Positions 22,369 through 33,930 of a stretch of DNA of 64,000 bases are shown here, in pieces. The DNA lies in NCBI GenBank assembly GCA_037954235.1, contig JBBMOA010000017.1, forward strand, positions 21,224,527 through 21,288,526, in the 5' to 3' direction. Each line of letters starts with the position of its first letter. Position 1 is the stretch's first letter. This stretch comes from Aulostomus chinensis (Eukaryota > Chordata > Actinopteri > Syngnathiformes > Aulostomidae). The notes under the pieces were generated by a model, which ran no database searches, was not told the DNA's origin, and saw only the letters and a list, made by a program, of their open reading frames with translations. The translations under genes and the position numbers were made by a program.

Positions 22369-24445
22369 CTACAGTTTGCAGGTGGCCAGCGCCACTTTAG
22401 AGCTGCTTTTCCTGTTGAGGCTTCGACAGATGAAAGCCCCGGCATCCATCAGCTTTGAGAGATCCACACCCTGAGAGGGAGACAGTCAGGTTCAACTCTC
22501 ACCCACATTGTGCAAAAAAAAAAGAAAAAAAAGAAAACCCGCCCCCCAAAAAATACTACAATAAAATAGTGCCTGATGTTCCAGTGGAGGTAACAGCTGG
22601 AGTTCAAGCTTCTTACCGTCTGAATGCCAAGTCCATGAAGCATATAGACGACATCCTCAGTAGCGACATTCCCAGAAGCCCCCTGGGCGTAGGGACAGCC
22701 ACCCAGTCCAGCTACTGAAGAGTCCACCACACTGACTCCCATCTGCACACATGACACTCCTGAAATGCTGCACTAGAAGATTGTAGTTGTACCAAAAATA
22801 AAAATAAAAAAAAGAACAAAAACACTGTAACCAGGTCTGACCTGCAAGGCCACCAGGATGTTAGCGAGGGCTTGGCCATAGGTATCATGGCAGTGCACTG
22901 CCAGGGCGTTGACTGGCACCTCTCTGGTCACCGCCTCCAGCATTTCACTCATGCTACCTGGGGTCCCCACTCCTATGGTGTCGCCGAGGGAAATCTCATA
23001 GCAGCCCATGGAGTACAAACGCCTCGCTACCTGCAGGACAGAATTAGACCAGGTTCTTTTCATTGTGTGAAGATTTGCTGACTATATTTCCGGACGCAAG
23101 AACTCACATGTGCAACTTTCTCCGGCGCTACCTTGCCTTCGTAGGGGCAGCCGAGAACACAGGACACATAGCTGTAGGGCCGATACAATTATATACATAA
23201 ATAGGTCCGACACTGTAATTCAGGTGATTTAAAAGTTTGTTTAAAGTCCCAAGCAGGCTGCTAATCTTACCCTCTGACCGGCACACCGGCCTCTTTAGCT
23301 GCTTTCATAACCTCGTCAAAGCGCTGTAAACTCTCATCCACGGAGCAGTTTATGTTCTTCTTACTGAAGAGCTCAGATGCAGCACCAAATATGGCTACCT
23401 CTGAGGCGCCTGCCTTCACCTGTGGTAAGTAGGAGCGAGGAAGAGCCATTTTTGGTGAATATTTATACCCATGCCCTACAGTATAAGACACTGTAAACAA
23501 TAAGGGGCTGATGGGAAAGCATGTTGGATGATTCCAGTGCTTACAGCGGCCTGGAAGCCCTTGAGGTTAGGAGTGAGGACCGGGTAAGATACTCCAGGTT
23601 TTCTGCTGATCCCCTTCATCACCTCCACCTGGTCAGCCATCTGATGTTTGAAGAAAGCAAGAAACTTGCATCTTTACACTTGGGGGGGGGGGGGGGGGTG
23701 CTGCTAATTTGCATTACCATTAGAATAGAAACTCACCTGTGGAACCCACTTGGGTGAGACAAAGCTGGTGGCTTCTACGACTGACAGCCCCGACTCTGAC
23801 AACAAGTCAATCAAGTGAATTTTGGTCTCTGTTGGGACAATGGTCTGAAGGGGGAAGCAGCAAAACAAGACGGGGAGGATGTTTGACGTGAGTTTCACCT
23901 GAGTTCATAACACCTGAGCCACGCACCTGCTAACGACATGGTTCACGCTGTCTTTTAGAAGCAGTGTGTCCTTTAAGCAGAGACACGTGTTTACTGGAAC
24001 AGCTGCTGAGAAACCTAATTAGCCACATGTATATTTATTTTTACCTTTTCATTCTGAAGTCCATCTCTAGGTCCCACCTCCACTACTTTCACCTTTTCAG
24101 GAAGAGCTCGACCCGCCCTGAGGCCAGCCTACAAAAAACACACACATTTCATGTCTCACAGAGTAATACGTTTTAAGATGGAAGTGGCAAACTCGTTAAG
24201 TCTGGAGTGAATCCGAATCATTGGTACAGGGACACATCGAGGCTAGCCGTGCAGGATGCTAACAGTTAGCGTACAGGCGCTCATGTCAGCTTCGCTTCAA
24301 CAACACAAACTACAAACAAGCTGGAGAGTAAGAGTACACCAAAACTCACTGGTGTGGTCTTCGCTGCGGAGCTGAACGCCAGGAACTGCTGACCCATCGC
24401 TGAGTTTAAAGTGCTTCTGTTGACAAGCCTCATAACAGCCGCCAT
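22369..24445 (-). CDS. hmgcl: 3-hydroxy-3-methylglutaryl-CoA lyase
   Basis: Cleaves HMG-CoA to acetyl-CoA and acetoacetate, the last step of leucine breakdown and a ketogenic step, in mitochondria with a minor peroxisomal pool. Nine exons in transcript order: 24350-24445, 24045-24128, 23737-23844, 23545-23640, 23271-23419, 23108-23171, 22842-23030, 22617-22742, 22369-22470. They join in phase to 337 residues (human 325 as I recall). A basic, hydroxyl-rich N-terminus (MAAVMRLVNRSTLNSAMG) fits a mitochondrial presequence. Catalytic and metal features are present: R53-D54 in GPRDGLQNEK, H245 and H247 in AVHCHDTYGQ, and C278 in the glycine loop GLGGCPYAQGASGN. The last residues, CKL, are the known peroxisomal signal. 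The chosen ATG lies in a YY1-like context. A second in-frame ATG follows four codons later. Confidence 0.96.
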
Positions 24446-24448
24446 GTT
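24438..24448 (-). promoter_or_regulatory. YY1-like motif over the hmgcl start codon
   Basis: On the minus strand, AACATGGCGGC matches AAnATGGCGGC exactly and contains the hmgcl initiator ATG. This is the same arrangement as in ppie. Confidence 0.5.
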
Positions 24449-24545
24449 AGTCCAACCCCCAGGAATGACGTCACGCCGTCCTCTTACGATCTTGTGCTCT
24501 TTAGTTGACTGAGCAGAGCGCATGCGCCATCTAGCGGCCAGAGTT

Positions 24546-25646
24546 TACAGTTAGTAGGGAATCCGTGAATCAAGAGAATATTAACTGGAACAAATTAATT
24601 TCAAACACTTTCCCAACGCAGCAACATGTTGCCAGATGGGTTTTTGCTTTTGTTGCTGCAGAAACTCATCAGAAGCATTTATCTTTTAATTGTAATCTTA
24701 CTGTGAAATTGCGATTAGATTTTGAGCATCTGGTTCAAAATGTTACTTTTTAAAGATGCCATTCTAGTAGTTTTTTTTTTTCCATATAGACACCATAAAA
24801 ATTTTGATTTTTAAGGTGAACATCATCTTTAATTATGCCATTCATTGGTACTATTTTCCTCCAAGATATTAGTTAAAAGATACATCTACAAACTACTTAA
24901 AATCATCAGGGTTATATGATGCATCAACTTCAACTTTGGTCATTTTTGAAGGTATTTTTAGGGTGGTCTCTTTGATGTATGGCAGGTAGATGGGGGCTAA
25001 GGGCAAATGTGGTAAGATTTTGCTCTTAAAACTGACCTATCCAGTCAACTTGTGCATTTCTTGTTCAAATATTAAAAAATTTAATCAAAAAAAACAGCAC
25101 ACTTTAACTTATTTAACTTAAACACAAAACAAATAAACAGAAAAACTAGAAAACAAGGACATGTCTGTTGTCTGATTCCTCAGGATGAGAGGCAAAGGCA
25201 TGGAAATCTAGAAAAATATCTTTACTGTGTCCAAAAGTTAAAAAAAAGCAATAAATTATAATTGGTTTTACATCGTACTGCATATCATACTCAGACATAA
25301 AGAGCACTGCAGCAGCAGTGAGACACTGGAGAGAATCTGCTCTTGACTTTCCCTTCTGGTCCTTGATGCCAACTTTCATAAAATCAGAGAAAAGGAAGCA
25401 AAGGTATCTTTTTCATGCACATGGAAAAGATGTATAAATATAAGAGTTGTTATATAACGATAATCAAGGCAAAGGAACACTGAATATGCATGCTTTGGAT
25501 ACTGCATATCTATGAAGCAAAACAGAAAGCAGATTTGTCACAAAGGTCAACAGTCTCTTTGAAATGAATGATTAAACTGTTGCAATAAACTAACAGAACA
25601 ACTAATGTATCATAAATGTGTGTATTTACATCAGTGGAGCGCATAT
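24546..25646. other. hmgcl-zbtb8a spacer
   Basis: AT-rich with poly-A and poly-T runs and no recognisable gene. The right part probably carries the end of the zbtb8a 3'UTR. Confidence 0.5.
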
Positions 25647-25652
25647 TTTATT
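25647..25652 (-). terminator. Candidate zbtb8a polyadenylation signal
   Basis: TTTATT on the plus strand (AATAAA on the minus strand) lies about 240 bp beyond the zbtb8a stop codon. Confidence 0.45.
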
Positions 25653-25892
25653 CATACATTCTCTTGCATGGCTTTGACACTCACACACAGTCAATATTTG
25701 CGCATGGCTCAGCACGCACACCCATACATACGCACGTTTGCACAGCTTTCTTAGAGAGGACATTCATCGGTATAATGCATTCCTTTGTCCCTCTCCAGGA
25801 CTGACCAAAATGTCCTCACTAAGATGGTTTAACCTCAAATCTGTCCTCATAAGAATAGCTGTACAAACGTGCACGCACTTTTTGGTCCCATT

Positions 25893-27504
25893 TCACTGCA
25901 GCTCCTCGTCACTGTCATCCACTTGCTGGATGATGAGGTCAGCCCCCGAGTCTTCTGCCAGGTCGTCATCATCGGTTACCATCCAGGTCCTCTTGCTGTC
26001 CTCTTCCTCCTCCCCGTCCACACCCAGTAAGAGAGCCGGCCCCTCATTGGTCACTTCAAGACCGTCCATGGGGATACTGTCGCAGCCCACTTCCTGGATA
26101 CACGTGGTGCACATGCGGAAGCGCCGTGTGCCCTCACATACCACATGACCTGTGTCTTCGGTCACCTGACACTTACACTTCCTGCACACCAGCTTCCTGG
26201 CTTGATGGATCTGGATACAAACAAGGAGTGAACGATTTGACAGAAAATGCATTAAAAGTTCTGTGTGATGTATTAACTGATGCATAGAAGTGAGCAAGTG
26301 GTTACGATCACACGATGACGCCATCCCCCCGTACTTGTAATTGTACCTACCGTCTCAAAATGGCTGCGAAGGTGTTCCAGGCGGGTAAAACGTTTATTGC
26401 AAGCCTGACAGGGGTACGGCCTCTCCCCGGTGTGACAGCGCAGGTGACGCTTCAAGTCAGCCTTCCTCTTCACCGTGTGTGTGCAGAAGGGACATTTGAA
26501 GCGCATGATGGGGTTGGAGTCTGGAGAAGGACAACATTTGGGTTTATTCCCTGGACATCACCACCATGATGGAACTCTCTTCTCTACTATTTTAAAAGTG
26601 AAGGAAATATTGACCTGCATTTCTCTCACCTTTATTAAAATGTCCAATAACACCAACGATGGGCGGCAGGGTGGCGTACAGCTCCTCAGCCTTCTCAGCC
26701 TTCTGAGTTCTAGCCTCCTGCATATCCAGGTCTTCATGCTGGTTCGAGCGAGTGCTGTTTGGCGCCCTCCTCTTAGATGCACTTTTACCTCGCCGGCGGT
26801 CAGATCCAGGCAAAGTGTACAGAGGGTCCTGAGGGTCCTGCAGGTCCTCTGACTCTGTGTTGAGCTCATTAGCAGGGCTGCTTGGGTTAGTCTTCAAGGC
26901 TGAGCTTGAAATATCCTGGTCCAGGTCTTTCCCCATGAAGCTAGACTGGGATCTGGAGTTGTCCCGGGTCCAAAGCGCTGGTGGTGGGCTGACGGAACAG
27001 GGGCCTTGCTGCTGACGCTCTGCTGCCTCCTCTCCAGCCCCGCTGGTGAAGCTGCAGGTCTCTGACAGGCTGAGGCAGCGGTCGCTATCTTCATCTTTCA
27101 CACTGATGTCCAGCGAGGATTTGATGAAGTTCTTGCAGTAGTTGATGACATTATTCATCTGCAGGTAACTGGCCGCTGACATCACCTCGATCACGTTGTG
27201 GCTGGACAGGTCCAGCTGGCCAGAATAGATGAAATCCAGGATGACGGTGAACGTCTCGGGGGTGAAGACATCGAAGGTGGCATTGACAGACTCGGACAGC
27301 CCCTCGGGCCCCTGGGACAGCAGCATGCGAAAGTAGCCACTGCTGGCGAACAAGACATTCCGGTGGGCCCTGAAGAGCTGACCCTCCACCAGCACGCTGC
27401 AGTCACAGAAGAGCTCCTGGCGCCGCTGCTGGTTGAGCTGCTTCAGCAGGTTGCTCTGGTGAGCCACCGTGATGTCAGCAGTGTTGAACCACCTCTGGGG
27501 CTGC
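25893..27504 (-). CDS. zbtb8a: BTB/POZ and C2H2 zinc-finger protein, ZBTB8A-like
   Basis: A probable nuclear transcription regulator. Supported exons in transcript order are 26630-27504, 26351-26520 and 25893-26210, joining in phase. The first holds the BTB domain (LFCDCSVLVEGQLFRAHRNV, then VIEVMSAASYLQMNNVINYC) and a long serine-rich linker. The second holds zinc finger 1 (FKCPFC...HLRCH) and most of finger 2 (YPCQAC...HLRSHFET). The third supplies the last zinc histidine of finger 2 (IH), so an intron splits that finger between its two histidines. A cysteine pair follows (VCRKCKCQV), then an acidic tail containing SGADLIIQQVDDSDEE. BTB and tail resemble human ZBTB8A more than ZBTB8B as I recall them. 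The 5' exon carrying the start is not certain; see the candidate at 27935-27966. Confidence 0.88.
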
Positions 27505-27934
27505 CTGCAGGAGACACACATCCATGAGCTGCGTGTTACAGATCATTTATGCTTAAGAGGAACCATCACGCGTGTGAATCCTGGCACCTCATGACATGAT
27601 CCTTCCACAGAATGATCTGTTGACTTCAAGTGTCAAAACAATGAAGCCTCAATTACCCCGTTTGTCCCTGCAGTGGACCAGCTGAAGCTCCGCCCTCATG
27701 TCCTCACTCTACACTGTGAGTGGCTGGACGAGCTTTCAATCACAAATCATCTTTTATTGGGTTACACCCGACACCAGGCAGAGAGCATCGGGTGACAAAA
27801 CCAAGAAATCACCCCTGACGGAAGCGCGTGAAACACAGCAAGCACACACGACCGACGGGGCAGCAAAATAAGAGTCAAGAGAAACAAATTCGCTGCATTT
27901 CCAGAGTAGATTTCCCGGTAACCTATTTACCCAC

Positions 27935-27966
27935 CGAAATGTCGCCTCCACGGTAAACACGTTCAT
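27935..27966 (-). CDS. zbtb8a: Candidate first coding exon of zbtb8a
   Basis: Reads MNVFTVEATF plus two bases of a split codon, followed by a GTGGGT donor. Its phase fits the acceptor at 27504, giving a 464-residue protein overall. A phase match alone has a one-in-three chance. It lies in a CpG-rich stretch suited to a promoter. Low confidence. Confidence 0.3.
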
Positions 27967-28850
27967 GATTAATTACGCGATGCTGACTGACAGGCTCTGC
28001 AGCGCCCGAGCAACACCCGCCCGCAAACACACCATCGTGCCCCCCAATGTCCGAGACAAACACCAGAACCGAGCCGAATCAAGCCGTCAGACCTACAGAG
28101 CGACACGAGAGTGCTGCAGTCCTGCGAGAGAAAAGCGGGCAGCGGCGCACCAGAGCAGCCCTGGAGCGACGCCCACTTCAGGCTCCAGCCAACAACACAA
28201 TAGAAAAATAGACACTAACCTCCAGCAGAGCATGCGGCTGCTGCTCTAAACATATATAGATAGAAAGCATCCGCCTGGTGATACAGCGAGCTAATACGCC
28301 CGTATTCATTCCTCAAGACCACCCCCACTTCTCGCTGGAGGTCCGGAGCGCAGCGAGCAGCGGGGAGGATTTGCCTGCTGCCCAAACCCAGTGACTCTCT
28401 CCCAGGCGAGAGGAATCGGCAAGACCCGCTTACGCCCCACGCCATGATAACACCCCCACCCCGTGACAACATCCACCGATACTCACTGGTGACTCGATTC
28501 ACCCGGTGCCCGGTAGAGTCTATTCACCCCCAAGTCCGCCACCATATCCATGTTTTATCCGTTTTATCTTGGCTCTTTTTTTCCCCCTCGTCCAGGGTCC
28601 ACACTCACCACTTCCTGCTCAGCCCTAAAGACCGAAACCCGGTTAGAGCGACTGGAGCACTGTGCTGACGTGGGTGTTTATTAACTGGGTGCCCGAGGGT
28701 TCAAGGAGCCATTTAAAGCCCCAGCACCCGTTTAAATGCACGGGAGAAGCAGAACATTATTGAAAAGCCTCAGTAGTGAGAGAATTTCCTGCACAAGTCT
28801 TAAATCTGCCATTGGTGAGATTGAAACTCTTTTTAAGTGTGCATATATTT

Positions 28851-28932
<82 letters not shown>

Positions 28933-29081
28933 TTTTCCTTTTTCTGAATAGTTGTTGGTGTGTTTTGCACAGTGATATCACCGAAACATTTAGCTTTCTT
29001 CATGGAGTAATGAAGCTAATTGTCATTTATTAGACACACACACATATTTCTAGTCTCTGGTTCCTTATGTAAGAAAATTAA
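27967..29081. other. zbtb8a upstream region and spacer to gale
   Basis: About 27.97-28.65 kb is CpG-rich and probably holds the zbtb8a promoter and noncoding 5' exon(s). A long (TA)n tract follows at 28854-28929. No other gene is seen. Confidence 0.45.
28854..28929. repeat. (TA)n microsatellite
   Basis: About 38 almost uninterrupted TA units between zbtb8a and gale. A tract of this type can form cruciforms and is prone to length change. Confidence 0.95.
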
Positions 29082-29087
29082 TTTATT
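29082..29087 (-). terminator. Candidate gale polyadenylation signal
   Basis: TTTATT on the plus strand (AATAAA on the minus strand) lies about 280 bp beyond the gale stop. Confidence 0.55.
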
Positions 29088-29365
29088 TCCATCATTATGT
29101 CTCAAATTATACAATACATTATGAGAGAAAAGATGCATTGCAAAAATCACACAGCAACATCGATGAAGACTTTTTTTTTTTTTTTACATATTTCATCTAA
29201 ATAGCAGAGGATCCGAATGAGATATTAAAAATAGATTAAACAGGATTTTAGACACGACAACAATAATGACAAAAAAAAACCAACAACTTCCACATGAAAT
29301 GCAATGTTTAAAATGATGTGCTTTGGCCCACTGCTCAGAAAGAGGGTTTCACCACAAGAGTGGTA

Positions 29366-32300
29366 TCAGGAAGTTGTGCCGTTGGAAAACCCAGTGGGGT
29401 TCATCGACTGCCAACGCCAAAGGTCCTCGCCTGCATGGAAATGGGTAGAGAGGAAAAATCATCAATCTGATATATTTTTTGATACACTGTACATACTCTG
29501 GGTTTTACTGACAAGTTTGTGCAGTATTTCAACCATCCTTTTTATATGAATTAAGGTGATAAAATATTCAAAATAATTCATTAATTAGTCACAGTGGTGG
29601 TAAAACTTTAAATTTTCATACAAAATTTTTTAAAAATTTGAAAAATGAGACAGTAAATTAATGCTTAATGTTTTGAGAGGTAAAAATAGCCGTTAGTACG
29701 TCCCTAACAATAACTTTTTTAATGATTTGATCAGATGGCAGTGGCACTCGGTCCGGCGGGCAGAGACAGTGGTACACAGACAAAAGACATGAAACTGTTT
29801 AAATTTTAACCCTCCAAAAAGGACAAATGGAAGCAGCTCTGCTCTATATGATACATGTTTTTGGAGGAGAATCACACCGAGCTGGACACGAAATCACGCT
29901 GCGTCCTTACACATTCTTTCCAGCTCATATTTTGCCTTCCAGCCGAGCTCCTTCTCGGCCAGCCGAGGGTCAGCGTAGCAGGACGCGATGTCTCCTCCTC
30001 TACGCGGGGCGATCTTGTATGAGATCTATTGAGGGAGACACATTATTTAACAACCAAAGGAAAAAGGAGCAATTTCACATTTATGCATATAAGATTCCAT
30101 CTTTACAGTCAATGGGCCTCATTTATATTCTGAAGCACATATTTGTTCTTATAGACCTCAGAACATTATTAGCCCTCACTTCAGTCTTACAGACAGGAAG
30201 CAAAGCCTGATGGCTACTTGTAACCCCTGCTCTGACATTTATTGTGTACTCCGTGTAATATTTAAGTCTTTGAAAGCCTGTGATTGACAGTTATTAGTAG
30301 TACACAAAAGGCGAAGCATAGAGTTAGCAGTTGCCATTAGGATGTCTGTAAGACTAAACTGAGGGCTAAAAAAAAGAAAAGGACCATCGGTGCATAAGAT
30401 TAAATCACGAATGAGGCCAAATGTCTTCAAGTGGCGGGATGATGTTTACTGTCAACTCTCAAAGGATACAAGCGCCTACGGTTCATGTGGCTCTGAGAGG
30501 AACTCACCTCTCTCCCTGATGCCTTCTCCATGGCTTTCACCATCTGGAGAACTGAGTAGCCTCTTCCTGTTCCAAGGTTGTAAACCTAAAGCCAGCATCA
30601 CATCGGAGCACACCAACACACAGTTCATAGCCATTTTTAACCAAAACATTCCCACCCTTTCCCGCTTGTGAGGGAGAACTTTCTTGACCAGAACAAAACA
30701 TATTTTAGTGAATCAATACGAACCAAAAGAGGATTTTCCCAGTTGATCTTAACAACATCGACTCTAAGATGCAGGAATTAGATGCAGGTATCACATATAC
30801 TCTCATATGTAGGTATTTGTGAGGCAAATTTTCGTGACTTTTCCAAAATTTTCTGGCTCAATTCATTCTTTTCAGGACTGGAAAGGGCTGCTTTCACATT
30901 CCATGACTTCTCCAAGTTTTTCCACGGCAATCTGAGCCGGACTATAAACACATACACGGATGATATCATCTTTACTGCTGGTTTAATTTGGGGGAAATGT
31001 ACCTTGCAGCCACAGTTGTCCTTCAGCCTCTTCAGAGCGGCTATGTGTCCCTTTGCCAAATCGACAACATGGATGTAATCTCTCACACCTGGCAAGAGAC
31101 ACACAACAATATTCACCTGTAACCAAATCTTACGGTTGATTGTGAAATGAGACTATCGCGTGCAATGCAGCTAAAACTCCGTTACCTGTCCCGTCGAGTG
31201 TGTCATAGTCGTTCCCAAACACACTGAGACACTTTCTCCTCCCGACAGCAACCTGTGAGACACATCAGTTAGGCACTGCAAACGTGTGCGGTGACCGGCG
31301 CGATGATGTGTTCATGTACCTGTGCGACATAAGGCAGCAGGTTGTTGGGGATACCCTGAGGGTCCTCTCCGATGAGACCGGAGGAATGAGCTCCGATTGG
31401 GTTGAAATAACGCAGCAGCACCGAGTTCCAGTCCTGCGTACACACACCCGACAGTCAGTGGGTTTACACGCAAAGTTGCGGCTGTGGAGGCCATTTGGCT
31501 GCTGTCGCTGTCCCAGAACACACCAACGAGGAAGAACTGATTTATTCATTGGAGGTGCTGGTATGTTCCCTAACGGCTGGTTGGATTCAGACTTTCTCCC
31601 GGTTCACATTTTGCGTTTCGTTCCCCAATTAATGTTTGCAAGTGGCGTCCTTGACAACTCCTCAAGCTGAAAAGGCATCGTTTGTCTCCACGCCTGTTAA
31701 GAAGTGTGTTGTTTTTGCGGTACTTTGTACTTTCAGTTCATAACTGCATCATTCAGGTACGTCAGTCCAACTTTGTAAGTCCCACTGATGTGTTTTTACG
31801 GTCTATTTGCAGGTGGACTAACAATAACTCCAGTTTCCCAACATCATGTACTGGGACAGATGGGGACAGCAGCTTCATCCCTACCTTCTCTGCTTTACAG
31901 TGATCCTTGATCATCTCCTCAATGAAGTACTTGGTCTTGCCGTAAGGGTTGGTGCAGCCGCCTACAGGGTGCTCCTCGTCAATGGGCAGGCTTTGAGGGT
32001 CTCCGTACACTGTGGCTGAGCTGCTGAAGACCAGATTGTGTACCCTGTGAGCCTGCATCACCTGGCACATGCAGACACACACGCACGAGCAGTCAGAGGC
32101 CAACAAGAAGCACACACACACACTTTAGGATTAAGCGCCCGCGTGGAGGTCGGCGGGGTATGATGGGCTATGTAGCACGGTTTCACAAAGGATGCGATAT
32201 TAATACAAACACACTCGCAAAACTAAAAATGAGTGTAAATCCCATCAGAGCAAACACACACGTGCAGATGCGAGTGGGGACTGACCTCCAGCAGGTTCAT

Positions 32301-32987
32301 GGAGGCGGTGAGGTTGACCCTGTAGTAGCGTAGCGGCTGCTCCACCGACTCTCCAACAGCCTTCAGACCAGCGAAGTGCATGACGGCGCTGAAAGAATGC
32401 TGCCATACAGACGGGATACTTGACCACGAGCTTTATAAACTGATGTAATCACACCAGATTATAATCTATGTACTACAAATGGTGTCAGATTACACGGGAA
32501 TGAAGTTCTTCCTTCAAATATTGTAGATATAACTCGTTTATATGAATCAAAGCCGACACAGTCGGAGGAACAATCCAGTACAGTCGTCTTCTTCAGTTAC
32601 ACAGACATCACGGATGACTTTTCTGTCAGAATATCAGTTGTTATAGGCTCACGCTCTCACTGCTGTGGTGAAAGAACCCTATGAGTGTCCTATCGTCAGG
32701 CTCTCAGCGTTTCTCGCCTCCAGTGTAGATCAGGTGATGATTTAGAAAACACTTTAATGAATGCCTGAGAGTAATTATCTACTCATTCAATATTAGTTTA
32801 AAAATGATTACTGCCTCCAAAATGTAGACATCCCTTTGTTTTTAAGAATAATAACAGGCTCTCACGCTTTTGAAGAGTTTTTCCAGTCCAGGTCGGTCCA
32901 GAAGGTTGAGTTCATGAAACTCAATGCTGGTGTCCAGGAGCTTCTCTATCCTACGTATGCTCTCAGGCACATCCCCTTCTCCTCAAT

Positions 32988-33033
<46 letters not shown>

Positions 33034-33215
33034 AGCATTACATTTAGGCTGCTGTAGGTTTTTAGCAGTCTGTGTTTGCCATGAGGGCTCTTACCTCGGA
33101 CTGCGTTGCTGAAGTCATCGACCACCACGGGCTGGTAGCCCGCCTCAATGAGCTCCACCACGCAGTGACTCCCTATGTAGCCACCTCCACCTGTGACCAG
33201 CACCGTCTCCTTCAT
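29366..33215 (-). CDS. gale: UDP-glucose 4-epimerase (GALE)
   Basis: Interconverts UDP-galactose and UDP-glucose (and the N-acetyl forms in vertebrates) in the cytosol, the last step of the Leloir pathway. Ten coding exons in transcript order: 33095-33215, 32866-32981, 32286-32399, 31885-32061, 31320-31433, 31186-31252, 31003-31088, 30508-30585, 29911-30025, 29366-29430. They join in phase to 350 residues (human 348 as I recall). The NAD-binding Rossmann motif is VTGGGGYIGSH (residues 7-17). Catalytic S132 (SSSATVYG) and the Y157-x3-K161 pair (NPYGKTK) keep human numbering. Other family blocks are HFAGLKAVGES, RYFNPIGAHSSG, VRDYIHVVDLAKGHIAAL and CEDLWRWQ. A 5'UTR exon appears to end upstream at 33847. 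Neighbour hmgcl is also close to GALE in human 1p36. Confidence 0.97.
32994..33030. repeat. (CA)n microsatellite in gale intron 1
   Basis: About 17 CA units, starting about 13 bp upstream (in gale orientation) of the exon 2 acceptor. On the minus strand it forms part of a TG-rich tract before the acceptor. Confidence 0.9.
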
Positions 33216-33627
33216 CGTCTGGACCTGTCAAACACAACCTACAGTCAGGACTTTCGACTGCGCTCTGACAAAACCAGACAACTGCTCACCTGACACCCTT
33301 TCAGTGCTACTGACAAACAGGTGACCCACCCTGACTCTCCCACGTCAGCAGGGTTACAGTGAAACCACATAAGACAATATACATGTTAGTACCCAGGTTT
33401 ATTACTTACTATTTTGCATTATTGACAGTTGTTCTTTTTTTTTTATAGATCATATTTTGTCTCAACAGGCAGAAACTTACTCATTTGCAATATTGATTAT
33501 GGTTTAATTAAATTCCGAACATCTGCCACGAACACAGGGAAGGGAGGCAGCTACATGTCATTTAAATGCATGTCTGTCCGGTTTCACTGTTAGACAGGAT
33601 GTTCTGTTCGGGCTTCGAGGCCAGGCT

Positions 33628-33628
33628 A

Positions 33629-33684
<56 letters not shown>
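33628..33684. repeat. (AAT)n microsatellite
   Basis: About 19 uninterrupted AAT units in the inferred 5'UTR intron of gale. Confidence 0.95.
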
Positions 33685-33688
<4 letters not shown>

Positions 33689-33846
33689 AAAATTCAACAT
33701 AATTCAGTGGTTAAATGTGCTAAATTAAACAACAACCGTTCAAAGCAGACATGTGATTTCTTGTCTATCACTGTCATCATGTACCAGACTGAACAGCTTT
33801 AGTCAAGTCTAAAGTTAACCTGAGCAAACGAGTCAATCTGCTCACC

Positions 33847-33930
33847 GAGTTTCCCGGTGGGAGCGTAGACGGTCGTCCAGACGGAGTCCCTCGGTGACCG
33901 CTGACAGGAGCAGAGAGAGAGTGGGGAAGG
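33847..33930 (-). other. gale: Probable noncoding first exon of gale (3' edge supported)
   Basis: On the minus strand a donor-like CTCG|GTGAGCAG falls at 33846/33847, and the acceptor tgtcaaacacag-type GACAG lies before 33224, nine bp upstream of the ATG. The 5' edge is a guess. An alternative acceptor or first exon cannot be excluded. Confidence 0.4.

Noticed and set aside
28736..29033. Open frames rich in Tyr-Ile over the TA tract
   Set aside because: Simple-repeat translation only.
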